A program made the position numbers and the translations under genes. A stretch of 64,000 nucleotides of DNA, from contig NZ_JACXSI010000045.1 in NCBI RefSeq assembly GCF_014712675.1, forward strand, positions 62,001 through 126,000, read 5' to 3'. This document shows, one piece after another, positions 25,984 through 34,900 of this stretch. The stretch's first letter is position 1. Each line of letters starts with the position of its first letter. Under the pieces are notes generated by a model. That model saw nothing but the letters and a program-made list of their open reading frames with translations. It did not search any database and was not told the origin of the DNA. Source of the DNA: Peribacillus faecalis. Its GTDB lineage: Bacteria > Bacillota > Bacilli > Bacillales > DSM-1321.

Positions 25984-26411
25984 AAAAAAGGACCGGTGAC
26001 GGTTTTTCTCATTGTCTAACCTTACACCTGCCATGCTCGGAGGCCTACAGGATGTAGGTCACATCGGCGTTGCCACAGGACGTGGCGTCTTTAGCCGATG
26101 TTCATTACTTACTGCCTCCCCCAAGAAACCAAAACCGGGTTTCTCGTTCGGTTCGTCTTAGTCCTCCCGCATGGCTCCTTTTTGAACGAGGTACATCAGA
26201 GTAGCGTGATCATGTTCAAAAAGGACCGGTGACGGTTTTTTTCATTGTCTAACCTTACACCTGCCATGCTCGGTCCTAAGCCACCCCGCCCAAGAAACCA
26301 AAACCGGGTTTCTCGTTCGGTTCGTCTTAGTCCTCCCGCATGGCTCCTTTTTGAACGAGGTACATCAGAGTAGCGTGATCATGTTCAAAAAGGACCGGTG
26401 ACGGTTTTTCT
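25984..26411 (-). repeat. Modular hairpin repeat element, copy 7 (tandem pair with three terminal hairpins)
   Basis: Read on the minus strand, three copies of the terminal hairpin (ACCG-TCAC-CGGT; at 26387-26410, 26218-26240 and 25985-26008) enclose two bodies. A 120-base stretch is identical in the two (26121-26240 and 26290-26409). The first body is the short form (GGCTTAGGACC). The second has, at that place, the CATCGGC arm with GCCAC-GTCCT-GTGGC (26072-26086) and CCTACATCCTGTAGG. Its second hairpin uses GAAC/GTTC where other copies have CATT/AATG. It starts six bases after the yrkH stop. Confidence 0.9.
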
Positions 26412-26416
26412 TTCAA

Positions 26417-27544
26417 TTAACGTACCGCACAGCGGTTTGGACCGATTTCCATTTCTGTTTGCTGGTCATTGTCAGGCGTAATTTTACCCATATTGACATG
26501 ACGGATTTCTTGATAAGCATTTGGCTGAGGAGGCAGATTTTCTGTTACGATTGAACGGAATTCTTCTTCATCTGCAATATTTAAGCCGTGGTTTTCCGCA
26601 AACAGATTACCAAGACGTTTTGCAACTGTGCCATCTTCGTTTAACTCATCAATAATCATAAAGTGAGCTGGCAATACGATTAAGTCTTCCGCTAGTTCAC
26701 GGTAACGTCTATACAATGTTTCGCGCAGGTCGCCTACCCAGTCTTCTGCTAAACCAGCAAGGTCCGGACGGCCGATTGAGTCGATGAATAAAATATCACC
26801 TGTAAGCAAGTATTTTCCATCAATTACGAAAGATGTTGAACCGATTGTATGCCCCGGAGAGTATAGCGCTCCAACTTCAATTTTTGATGAACCGATTTGA
26901 ACAGTCAGACCATCTTCAAGTGGTGTGTATTCAAATACCACTTCTTCAGCATCTTTAGGAGGCAAGTAATACGTTGCGCCAGTTGCTGCTGCGATGTGAC
27001 GGCCACCAGAAATGTGATCAGCGTGTAAGTGCGTATCGAAAACATGTTTAATTTCAACATTTTTCTCTTTTGCAAAATTGATGAATACATCTGTGAAGCG
27101 AACAGCATCAATAATCGCCGCTTCTCCTTCTGAAATCGCCATGTATGATAAGCAACCTTTTCCTAAGCGAACGAATTGGTACAGCTCACCGCCGCCAGCC
27201 AGATCTCCGACTTTAATCGGCTCTAAATACATACTCCAAGATTTCATTCCGCCTTCTAAATAAGCAACTTCGCGTCCTTCATCCGACAGCATTTCCGCCA
27301 CCATGATGGATGATCCTTCTTTCGCACAAACCACCAAAACATCTTTGTCAGTCGGGATTTTAGGCAAAATTTCTTCTACGCCATCTAATAGCTCAAAGTA
27401 CGGGATATTCAAATATTCGAATTTATGTCCATCAATTTTCCAATCTGCGAATGCATCTTCATTACGTACATCTATAATGAATAGTTCTTTATTATCAATT
27501 ACTTTTCTCGCTACATCTGCTGCTGTCCATTTGTTTACTGTCAT
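26417..27544 (-). CDS. yrkH: Rhodanese-persulfide dioxygenase fusion (YrkH/CstB-like)
   Basis: The 375-residue protein has a rhodanese domain at about 5-110 with active Cys73 (VVCAKEGSS). A metallo-beta-lactamase persulfide dioxygenase domain follows at about 120-340, with THLHADH (His172, His174, Asp176, His177) and further metal ligands in SPGHTIGS and GDILF. The family oxidises glutathione or other low-molecular-weight persulfides to sulfite or thiosulfate. It is transcribed with, or close to, TusA and TSUP genes. A CstR-like operator lies seven bases upstream of the start. Confidence 0.9.
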   Translation of the reverse strand: MTVNKWTAADVARKVIDNKELFIIDVRNEDAFADWKIDGHKFEYLNIPYFELLDGVEEILPKIPTDKDVLVVCAKEGSSIMVAEMLSDEGREVAYLEGGMKSWSMYLEPIKVGDLAGGGELYQFVRLGKGCLSYMAISEGEAAIIDAVRFTDVFINFAKEKNVEIKHVFDTHLHADHISGGRHIAAATGATYYLPPKDAEEVVFEYTPLEDGLTVQIGSSKIEVGALYSPGHTIGSTSFVIDGKYLLTGDILFIDSIGRPDLAGLAEDWVGDLRETLYRRYRELAEDLIVLPAHFMIIDELNEDGTVAKRLGNLFAENHGLNIADEEEFRSIVTENLPPQPNAYQEIRHVNMGKITPDNDQQTEMEIGPNRCAVR

Positions 27545-27550
27545 TTCCTT

Positions 27551-27566
27551 ATGCCCCCATAGGTAT
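27551..27566 (-). promoter_or_regulatory. CstR/CsoR-like operator before yrkH
   Basis: ATGCCCCCATAGGTAT resembles the ATACCC-n4-GGGTAT sites found three more times in this cluster. One arm is degenerate. It directly precedes the yrkH ribosome binding site. Confidence 0.5.
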
Positions 27567-27602
27567 AATTTATTATAAATTTTTTAATAGAAGTCTAGAT
27601 TA

Positions 27603-27998
27603 TTAGAAAGTTAACGTTGGTGCTGCGTCTTTCGCAAATTCTAAGAATGTTACAGCTCCGCCTACATCAATGCCATCAACAAAATCTTCTTTTGTTAATC
27701 CCATTACATCCATTGTCATTTGGCAAGCGATGAATTTCACGCCAAGATCTTGAGCCATTTCTATTAATTGTGGAACTGCCGGTACATTAGCTTTTTCGAA
27801 CCCTTCCGCTACTGCTTCTCGGCCTGCTGGCACCTGTAATCCGTGCATCCCTTGTTTATGGATCAGATTCAAACCTTCAAATGTGAAGAAAATTGTTACT
27901 TCACTGTCTGAAGCTGCTGCGGCTGTTGCGATATTGAATACTTTATATGCACTGAATAAATCTCCATTACTTGCGATAATTGCTACTTTGTTTGCCAT
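27603..27998 (-). CDS. yrkE: DsrE/YrkE-type sulfur carrier protein
   Basis: The 131-residue protein of the DsrE/peroxiredoxin-like fold starts MANKVAIIASNGDL and has the family's central FFTFEGLNLIHK. A candidate persulfide cysteine sits in KFIACQMTMDVMGL, and the sequence ends with GGAVTFLEFAKDA. It would bind sulfane sulfur for transfer among TusA and rhodanese partners. The ATG at 27998 has AAGGGG about ten bases upstream; a longer in-frame reading overlapping yrkF was rejected. It lies 17 bases after yrkF, so the two are co-transcribed. Confidence 0.87.
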   Translation of the reverse strand: MANKVAIIASNGDLFSAYKVFNIATAAAASDSEVTIFFTFEGLNLIHKQGMHGLQVPAGREAVAEGFEKANVPAVPQLIEMAQDLGVKFIACQMTMDVMGLTKEDFVDGIDVGGAVTFLEFAKDAAPTLTF

Positions 27999-28015
27999 GA
28001 TTAATTTCCCCTTTA

Positions 28016-28573
28016 TTAAACGTTTTTTGTTGTTTCGCCTGTCCATGAAGTCATTCCTGGCAAGACGTTGTATACATGCTTAAACCCTTTATTCACCAAT
28101 TTTTGCGCTGCCAAGTCGCTGCGTTTGCCTGTTCGGCAAATGACGTATATTTCTTGATCTTCATCTAGTTCAGACAAACGGCTCTCTAGCTCACCCATCG
28201 GTATATTTTTGGCGCCGGCAATATGGCCAAATTGATATTCAGCTTCTTCACGTACATCTAGTATTAAACCGCCGGACTCTGCACGAGAAATAATTTCTTC
28301 ATTAGATATTGTCTGTTCAAATGTTTTTTCAGTTAAAGTATCATTGCTGCATTTGCGGATATAGTGATATAAGACATCTCCATCTTCTACTGTACCGATA
28401 TATTGATGGCCAACTGATTCTGCCCAAGCTGCCAAATCTGCTTTTGAACCTTTGTCAGTTGCTTGAATTTCTAAAACTTGACCATCGACTAAATTTTGCA
28501 TAGTTTTTTTTGTTTTTACAATTGGCATCGGGCATGCAAGCCCTTTAGCATCCAGTTGCACATCTGATTTCAT
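28016..28573 (-). CDS. yrkF: TusA-rhodanese fusion (YrkF-like)
   Basis: This is a 185-residue fusion. The TusA domain spans residues 1-75, with Cys14 in GLACPMPIVKTKK. The rhodanese domain spans about 88-180, with active-site Cys146 in VICRTGKRSD. It probably moves sulfur from one site to the other within the chain. It is the first gene of a yrkF-yrkE unit, preceded by its own CstR-like operator (28586-28601). The order matches the yrk cluster I recall from B. subtilis. Confidence 0.9.
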   Translation of the reverse strand: MKSDVQLDAKGLACPMPIVKTKKTMQNLVDGQVLEIQATDKGSKADLAAWAESVGHQYIGTVEDGDVLYHYIRKCSNDTLTEKTFEQTISNEEIISRAESGGLILDVREEAEYQFGHIAGAKNIPMGELESRLSELDEDQEIYVICRTGKRSDLAAQKLVNKGFKHVYNVLPGMTSWTGETTKNV

Positions 28574-28585
28574 TTCATGACCTCC

Positions 28586-28601
28586 ATACCTCAGAGGGTA
28601 T
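28586..28601 (-). promoter_or_regulatory. CstR/CsoR-like operator before yrkF
   Basis: ATACCTCAGAGGGTAT is an inverted repeat of ATACCC/GGGTAT with one mismatch. It sits thirteen bases upstream of the yrkF start codon. Confidence 0.65.
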
Positions 28602-28713
28602 AATATTTTTTAAAATTTTTTCTAGTGCCATTTAGTTGCTAAGGTTTTCTAAATGACATGCAACATCTCGATTGACTCGAGTAGTAGCGATTACATTTCA
28701 TCTAGTTTCCTCC

Positions 28714-29058
28714 CTAATAAGCATTCATACCACCGCGAACATTTGTAACTTTTTCATAACCTAGCTTTTTTAATTGTTTACATGCTTGACTGCTGCGCAT
28801 TCCGCTTTGGCAAATGACCACAATTTCTTTATCCTTCGGCAGTTTCGAGAAGTCAGAGCCGAGAGGGATGTTTTTAAATTGTTTAATGTTGCGTCCTTTA
28901 TATTCTCTTTGGGTCCGGACATCAACGAATACTTTGTCACGATCATTCAAAATTGTTTTTAACTGCGCTGTTGTAATTGTGTTTACTCCTTTTGCCGATC
29001 CCATCCGCAAAAATAGGAACAATACAACAACAACTGCCAAAATTAATACTGTTTGCAT
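28714..29058 (-). CDS. Membrane-anchored rhodanese
   Basis: The 114-residue protein has one N-terminal hydrophobic helix (2-20) and a single rhodanese domain. The domain reads VFVDVRTQREYKGRNIKQ, and active-site Cys is in VICQSGMRSSQA. The domain probably faces the cytosol or the outer side of the membrane; orientation is unclear. It fits the persulfide cluster as a sulfur-transfer step. The best operator of the cluster lies about 50 bases upstream. Confidence 0.87.
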   Translation of the reverse strand: MQTVLILAVVVVLFLFLRMGSAKGVNTITTAQLKTILNDRDKVFVDVRTQREYKGRNIKQFKNIPLGSDFSKLPKDKEIVVICQSGMRSSQACKQLKKLGYEKVTNVRGGMNAY

Positions 29059-29108
29059 AAAAACCCACCTTCTATGAACTTTTCATATAGTATGACAAAC
29101 CTGTTTTT

Positions 29109-29124
29109 ATACCCAATAGGGTAT
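29109..29124 (-). promoter_or_regulatory. CstR/CsoR-like operator (perfect) before the rhodanese gene
   Basis: ATACCCAATAGGGTAT is a perfect ATACCC-n4-GGGTAT inverted repeat. It is followed by an A/T palindrome (TATTTATTTT facing AAAATAAATA) near 29124-29144. The 29058-29378 gap otherwise holds A/T-rich promoter DNA and a second operator, with no gene seen. Confidence 0.75.
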
Positions 29125-29305
29125 ATTTATTTTAAAAATAAATAGTCGGATAGATAACTATTTCACTCGACTTTTTTAGAAAACTTACTATGTTATTTTC
29201 TATTTTCAGTATACATATAGAGGTATGTGCTGTCCATTTGTATGCTTGCCGTTTATTTTCTGTATATAGCTAACTTGCCTTGCTGTTGATTACAGACTTA
29301 ATAAT

Positions 29306-29321
29306 ATACCCCTGCAGGTAT
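29306..29321 (-). promoter_or_regulatory. Second CstR/CsoR-like operator upstream of the sulfide cluster
   Basis: ATACCCCTGCAGGTAT fits the same inverted-repeat plan, about 180 bases further upstream. It could support looping or mark an additional promoter. Confidence 0.6.
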
Positions 29322-29377
29322 AATGTCAACAAGAAAATTTCATAAAATCAAAACTTTTTAAGAAAAGCCATCGTTCG

Positions 29378-30161
29378 TCAGGAATGATGGCTTTCACTAT
29401 AGGCAGGACAATAGTTGAGGAAAAGCTCAAAGTTTTCCCCGATGAGATCATTTGATACATACTTTAAACCTTCATGTCTAATAGATTCCGGAATACCGGA
29501 ATACGCTTCGGCAATAGCGGCGATTGTATTGCTGTCTCCACCAATGGAGATCGCATTGCGGATCGCATCTTCAAGGCTCGTTGACTCCAGAAATGCGACA
29601 ATCGCTTGCGGAACAGAACCTTGACAGGAATTATCAAAACAGTAATGCATGCGAATATCATCAAGCTTGAAGTCCAAGTCATAATAATTATTTTTAATAT
29701 GATCCATTATTTCACCCTTATTTTTCCCCATTCTCACCAGATAGATGGCTGAAGCAACTGCTTTCGCTCCCTTAATGCCCTCCTCATGATTATGCGTCAC
29801 TTCCGCAGATGCGATTGCTAACTGCTCTGCTTCCTCTAGCACGCATAGCGGAACCATTCCCATAACTTCCATACGGCTCGGAATGTGGACTGTTTAATCA
29901 AATTCTAAATGCATGACCATAACCGGCATGCGGATACTTCCGTCCGAACTTTTGCATACTGCTGACCAATTCCTTTTTAAATAGATTAATATTTTTTGAA
30001 TCAATGTAAGAAAAGAGCGCTTCCGCAACTGCACAAGACATAACTGTATCGTCTGTCACACGGGAATCCGGAGTAAAAAGCGGGAAATCCTTTGTTTTAA
30101 TATGACTATGTTTCGGCTCATAAATTGAACTGGCTACATCTCCGATAATAGTACCTAACAT
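29378..30161 (-). pseudogene. ADP-ribosylglycohydrolase, inactivated by a stop and an out-of-frame deletion
   Basis: The first part (from 30161) encodes MLGTIIGDVASSIYE..TDDTVMSCAVAEALF and runs to GYGHAFRI. A TGA follows exactly where relatives have Trp; the same frame then continues LNSPHSEPYGSYGNGSAMR. After AMR the frame is lost and about a dozen expected residues (the VSPVGWAF region) are missing. The rest continues in another frame as LEEAEQLAIASAEVTHNHEEGIKGA..GGDSNTIAAIAEAYSG. Two independent lesions argue for a true pseudogene of an ARH/DraG-type ADP-ribose hydrolase rather than a sequencing error. Confidence 0.88.
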
Positions 30162-30307
30162 GGCAAACTGACCTCTTTCAGATTAATCTCTTTACGTTTC
30201 ATTTATACACTTTTTACAGTGAGAACAATCACAACAAAAATCAATACTTCCATTTACATTTTTACAATAAATTGGTTAAATAGGAGAAAAGACGGGGCGT
30301 GAATGAC

Positions 30308-30814
30308 ATGAATAAAAAACAGCGACTCATTGCAGCAGCTATTATCATTTGTATTTTTGTTGTATTTCAATATTTCAAATTGAAACCATACTATTTTGAG
30401 CAAAGTTTTTCTGATGTAGGGAAAGCTCCTTTAGAGGACATGGATTCCGTGGATTCTTATGATTTATCAGACAGCACTTCGACCGGTGAAAGCAGTGAAT
30501 CTTTTCATTACAATGAATCAGGCAAGCAGGAATTAATAACTCTTCTTAAACAAATTACAGTACTAAAAGTGCAAGGTGAACAAATCCCGGAAATAGTTCC
30601 ACAGCACTCTGTAATTTTCTCCCACCCGATATATGCAAGTAAAAACTTTTGGTTTGATATCGGCAAAGACATCAAAACTGGCAAAGAGTATATAAGATAT
30701 TTTGAAAGAAATGGAGAAGACAGCTATTATTATATTAAAAATGAAAATATACATATTCTTGATGAACTGGATAAAATCAGCGAAAATGAAAGCTTCATAA
30801 ATGATGATCTATAA
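30308..30814 (+). CDS. Single-pass membrane-anchored hypothetical protein
   Basis: The 168-residue protein has one N-terminal membrane helix (about 6-24), a Ser/Asp-rich linker (DSVDSYDLSDSTSTGESSES), and an extracellular domain of about 100 residues with no motif I recognise. A GTG at 30299 is an alternative start; the upstream GGGGCGTGAATGAC fits the ATG at 30308 slightly better. It is monocistronic and shares a terminator with the converging three-gene AAA+ operon. Confidence 0.65.
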   Translation: MNKKQRLIAAAIIICIFVVFQYFKLKPYYFEQSFSDVGKAPLEDMDSVDSYDLSDSTSTGESSESFHYNESGKQELITLLKQITVLKVQGEQIPEIVPQHSVIFSHPIYASKNFWFDIGKDIKTGKEYIRYFERNGEDSYYYIKNENIHILDELDKISENESFINDDL

Positions 30815-30826
30815 TATACAATTAAA

Positions 30827-30878
30827 ATAAAACAGCTATCCAAAAGAGAGAAATCTCTCAAAGATAGCTGTTTTATTT
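30827..30878. terminator. Bidirectional terminator ending the AAA+ operon
   Basis: AAAACAGCTATC pairs with GATAGCTGTTTT, with an inner GAGAG/CTCTC stem and T-runs on both strands. Confidence 0.9.
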
Positions 30879-31479
30879 ATAAACTCGGCAAAACCGTATA
30901 CGTATTAGACTGGCCAACTCCGACTATATTAAAATAGGTTGTTTTATTGTTAGGGAATTTGACTGCGTAAGAGATTCCGCCGCCATTATCACGGATACCT
31001 GTGATTTTTACCGTACTGGGTACCGGGACACTGATTGCGGTCGCATTATTCGTTAAAATGATTTTCTCTTTGACAGGCACCCCGTCAATTAATACGGAAA
31101 CTTCATCCAAGTCTTCGGCATTAAAATCCCAAATGAGCATACGTGCTTCTCCGCCGTCAGGTCCGGCACTGCTTACTTCAAAGTTTCTCGCCTCAATACT
31201 CGCATATGATTCATCCATAAAAATTTGCTCGCCGGCGCTTGTTGATGTGCTGACCCTGTTCGCAACAACTTCTTCCGCTGTCCCCTCATCCATTGAACTG
31301 GTGACGAAAAAGCTGGATGCTATTGCGATTACTAAACAGAAGATCGCAATCCACTTGATAGAGTCTTTCTGCTTTGATTGATGCGGGACTAATTCCACTT
31401 CTTGATTAGATTGTTCCGATTCCCACGATTCAATTTGTCCGGCATCGTGCTTAGTCTTTCTTTTTCTTTTTTGCATCAT
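30877..31479 (-). CDS. Membrane-anchored protein of the four-module AAA+ operon, function unknown
   Basis: The 200-residue protein has a cytosolic basic start (MMQKRKRKTKHD) and an acidic stretch. One membrane helix (about 43-60) follows, then an extracytoplasmic beta-rich domain of about 130 residues (EARMLIWDFNAEDLDEVSVLIDGVPVKEKIILTNN..). That domain resembles an immunoglobulin-like fold, by inference. It is the third gene after the giant AAA+ protein and the multi-helix protein, nine bases downstream of the latter, so all three are probably one functional unit. Confidence 0.72.
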   Translation of the reverse strand: MMQKRKRKTKHDAGQIESWESEQSNQEVELVPHQSKQKDSIKWIAIFCLVIAIASSFFVTSSMDEGTAEEVVANRVSTSTSAGEQIFMDESYASIEARNFEVSSAGPDGGEARMLIWDFNAEDLDEVSVLIDGVPVKEKIILTNNATAISVPVPSTVKITGIRDNGGGISYAVKFPNNKTTYFNIVGVGQSNTYTVLPSL

Positions 31480-31488
31480 TTATCACCT

Positions 31489-31926
31489 TTACAATTTGTG
31501 TACTTTATAGCTGATTGGATATTTGTAATACCAATATGATAAGTAGGCTCTTGCTGCTGCGATGCTGATAACCGACAACGTAATCGCAATTCCCTTGCTG
31601 AACATTTGGCTGTCTGCCCATAAGTTTGCAAATAAGAGAGCTGCTTCGATGCCGACTAACATAATCAAACACATTTGGAAAAATGGGATGAGAACAGGAA
31701 ATTTCTCATATAGCCATTTGAGCCTTGAATATTTGAACGATAGAAATAACATAAAGCCGACGAAGCAAGTGGCGCCCATTCCGAGCGCAGACTTCGGTGC
31801 ATTGAACTTATATACATCCAACAGCACATCAAACTCCATTAACGGTCCGAAAACCACAACGATTAAAATCATCGGATAAAGTAAATAGTATAAAATCGCG
31901 CCTGCGATTGCAAAAAGTTTCCTCAT
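31489..31926 (-). CDS. Four-helix membrane protein of the AAA+ operon, function unknown
   Basis: The 145-residue protein has four likely membrane helices (about 7-30, 45-60, 75-97 and 107-125) and a short basic tail. I recognise no family. The ATG at 31926 lies three bases after the TGA of the large ATPase gene, and AGGGA at the end of that gene serves as its ribosome binding site, so translation is coupled. Its tight link suggests that it anchors or is acted on by the ATPase. Confidence 0.75.
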   Translation of the reverse strand: MRKLFAIAGAILYYLLYPMILIVVVFGPLMEFDVLLDVYKFNAPKSALGMGATCFVGFMLFLSFKYSRLKWLYEKFPVLIPFFQMCLIMLVGIEAALLFANLWADSQMFSKGIAITLSVISIAAARAYLSYWYYKYPISYKVHKL

Positions 31927-31928
31927 GT

Positions 31929-34900
31929 TCAATTCCCTGCTTTCTCGAAATCTTCCGGACTGATAGTAGTCAGTTGCTCAACAGTCGGCTGACTGATTTG
32001 GCTGACACGTAAGGCATGCGCTCGAATGGCCGCCTCACAAACATTGCGGGCAAATCGACCGTTCCCTGCATTTTCAACTTTCATGCCATCTTCGAAAATA
32101 GCAAGCAATCTTTGTTCAACCCCGCTTGAAGCATGGAAGCCTTTCTTCGATAAGAAACGGAAACTGATCTGCACCAATTCCTTCGCGCTGTAATCCGGGA
32201 ATTCGATAATATTCGGAAAACGGGAACGAAGACCGGCATTCGATTGTAAAAATTGCTCCATATCTTCGCTATAGCCGGCTAATACGACAATAATATTATC
32301 ACGATGATCATCCATGAATTTCACAATCGTATCGATTGCTTCCTGACCGAAATCATTGGCGCTTCCCATCAACGCATACGCCTCATCAATGAATAAGACG
32401 CCGCCTAATGCACTCTCCAATACTTCTCTCGTTTTCAATGCAGTTTGTCCGACATATCCGGCAACTAAGCCAGAGCGATCGGTTTCAACAACGTGATCAA
32501 GCTTGATGACACCCAATTCTTTCAATCGTTTTGCTAAAATGCGGGCAACCATTGTTTTCCCAGTACCCGGATTTCCTTTAAAAATCATATGAAGCGATTG
32601 AGAACCTAAACTCGGCAGTGATAACTGCTTACGCATATTCTCAATTTCGACTTGAGCTGATAGAGTGCGGACAAATTGTTTAACCTCGTCCATTCCGATG
32701 ACAGAATCGAGTTCATTGAGGGCATTTGTCTCCGCTTTTACAGGCTGCAGATGGAAATCTTCTACTGTCAGCACATTCAATTGTTCAATAGGTAAATCCG
32801 GATATTCGGCAATTCGTATCGACTGATTGCGAATCGCTTTCTCTATCGTATTGCGCACTAAGCGGCCATTTCCGCTATCATTTCTTCCTGGAATCTGTTT
32901 TTCCTCATAATACGGTTTTAACGCTGCACATACGGACTCTTCCAAAATAAAGCCTTTTGAATGCGCTTGAATGTCCGTCATTTGCGCCAATTGGTCCGCT
33001 GTATAATCCGGGAATTCAATATTGAGCGGAAAACGCGATGCTAATCCCGGATTTACTTTCATAAACTGCTTCATTTCTTCTGTATAACCGGCTATGATGA
33101 CAACTAAGTTCTCGCGGTGATTTTCAATTAAGCGCACTAATGTATCTATCGCTTCTTTACCGAAACCGCCTTGTCCTTCATCAAGCAGCGTATATGCTTC
33201 ATCAATGAATAAGACGCCGCCTAATGCACTTTCCACCACATCTGTAGTTTTCGCAGCTGTTTGCCCGACATATTCAGCAACCAGTTGCGTGCGGTCCACT
33301 TCGACTAAATGACCTTTTTTCAAGACGCCCATTTCTTTTAACATGTTTGCCAACAAGCGAGCAATTGTCGTTTTCCCCGTGCCCGGATTACCCGCAAACA
33401 CCATATTTAATGTTTGTTCTTTTTTCGTATGAATACCCGCTTCTTTTCGGCGTCGGTCAGCCAGCAATTGTTTTTCCAATGTAAGTACAAAGTTCTTTAC
33501 GTTATCCAAACCAATAATGCCGGAAAAAGCCTCTTCTAAACTGAACACAGCTTTCTCTCCGATGCCAAAATCACTCGCCACCAGCATATTGGTATCTTGT
33601 GCATTTGACTCGATAACTCGGACAGATTGTTTTCTAATCGCTTCTTCTAACAGATTTCGAACAAGTCGGCCGTTCCCGCTATCATTTCGGCCAGGTATTT
33701 GTCTTGCTTCAAAAAGTTCCAACAATCCTTCATACGCTTCTGGGTCTACAGTATAATCACGTTGCTTTGCTTGCAGTTCCATCATTTGAAGCATATCCTT
33801 CGGCGTGTAATCCGGGAATTCGACAATTAAAGGAAATCTTGAACGCAAACCTGGATTTGACTTCAAGAATGTTTCCATTTCATTTGTATAGCCTGCCAAA
33901 ATGACAACTGTATCATCGCGGTGATCTTCCATTCCTTTCACCAAAGTATCAATCGCTTCCTGACCAAAGCTATCATGCTTCTCACGGGATAGCGTATATG
34001 CTTCGTCTATAAATAAAACGCCGCCTATCGCTTGCTTTATCGCCTCATTCGTTTTAGGCGCTGTCGAACCGACATATTGCCCTACGAGATCTTGTCTGGC
34101 AACTTCGACCAGCTGCCCTTGAGAAAGCAGCCCCATCGCTTTTAAAGTACGGGAAATCAAACGGGCTACCGTCGTTTTCCCTGTACCGGGGTTTCCGGTA
34201 AACACCATATGCAACGTCATTGGAGCTGTTTTATCGCCTTGCGCTCTTCGTTTTTCCTGAAGCTCAACAGTTTTCAGCAATTCTTGAATGAACGTTTTGA
34301 CTGATTGTAGACCGATTAAACTGTTCAGCTCATTCATTACATCTTCTAATGTTTCTTCTTGAACGAGCGCTATTGATTTTAACAGAATATTTCCGTTACG
34401 ACTGCTAGCTATTAAATCATTTTGTTCCATTTTGATGACTACAGCATCACCGCTTGAAAGCTCTCCTCTAGCCCGGGCATCCAGCAGCAACTCGAAAAAC
34501 TCTTTTTCTACTAATTCTTCAATCGCTTCGCCATACCGTTTCGTCGGCAAAATCCGTTTCGCAAGCTCGATGAACACTTGTGGTTCAAAATCGATTGCAA
34601 CTTGCGCTTGCGCATACAATCGATTCGCAGCGTTCGTCAGCTGTGCATGTAAAATGCTGCTTAGCGTATCAACGTCCAACGCAGATGTAATCGCAAAAGA
34701 ACGGACTTCCCGCAACAAGGCCGGTGAAATTTTCTCAGCAATAGAAACAGGTATTTGCCGGTCGACAACTTTCCCCTTTGCATCAGCATCACTATACAAC
34801 AGTAAGAAGTAATCGGACGCGTTCACAACGATGCCTTGCGATGTTCTGAAATAACCGTCTTTAAATAGTTTTGTCACATATGATAAAATCTCCGATTGCG

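Noticed and set aside
25936-26034. N-terminal extension of the TusA gene into the repeat (MAGVRLDNEKN..)
   Set aside because: These codons come from the repeat 3' tail and precede a good ribosome binding site for the normal TusA start.
29378-30161. Two separate small genes instead of one pseudogene
   Set aside because: Both parts align in order to one ADP-ribosylglycohydrolase, and the spacer keeps recognisable family sequence in frame up to the deletion.
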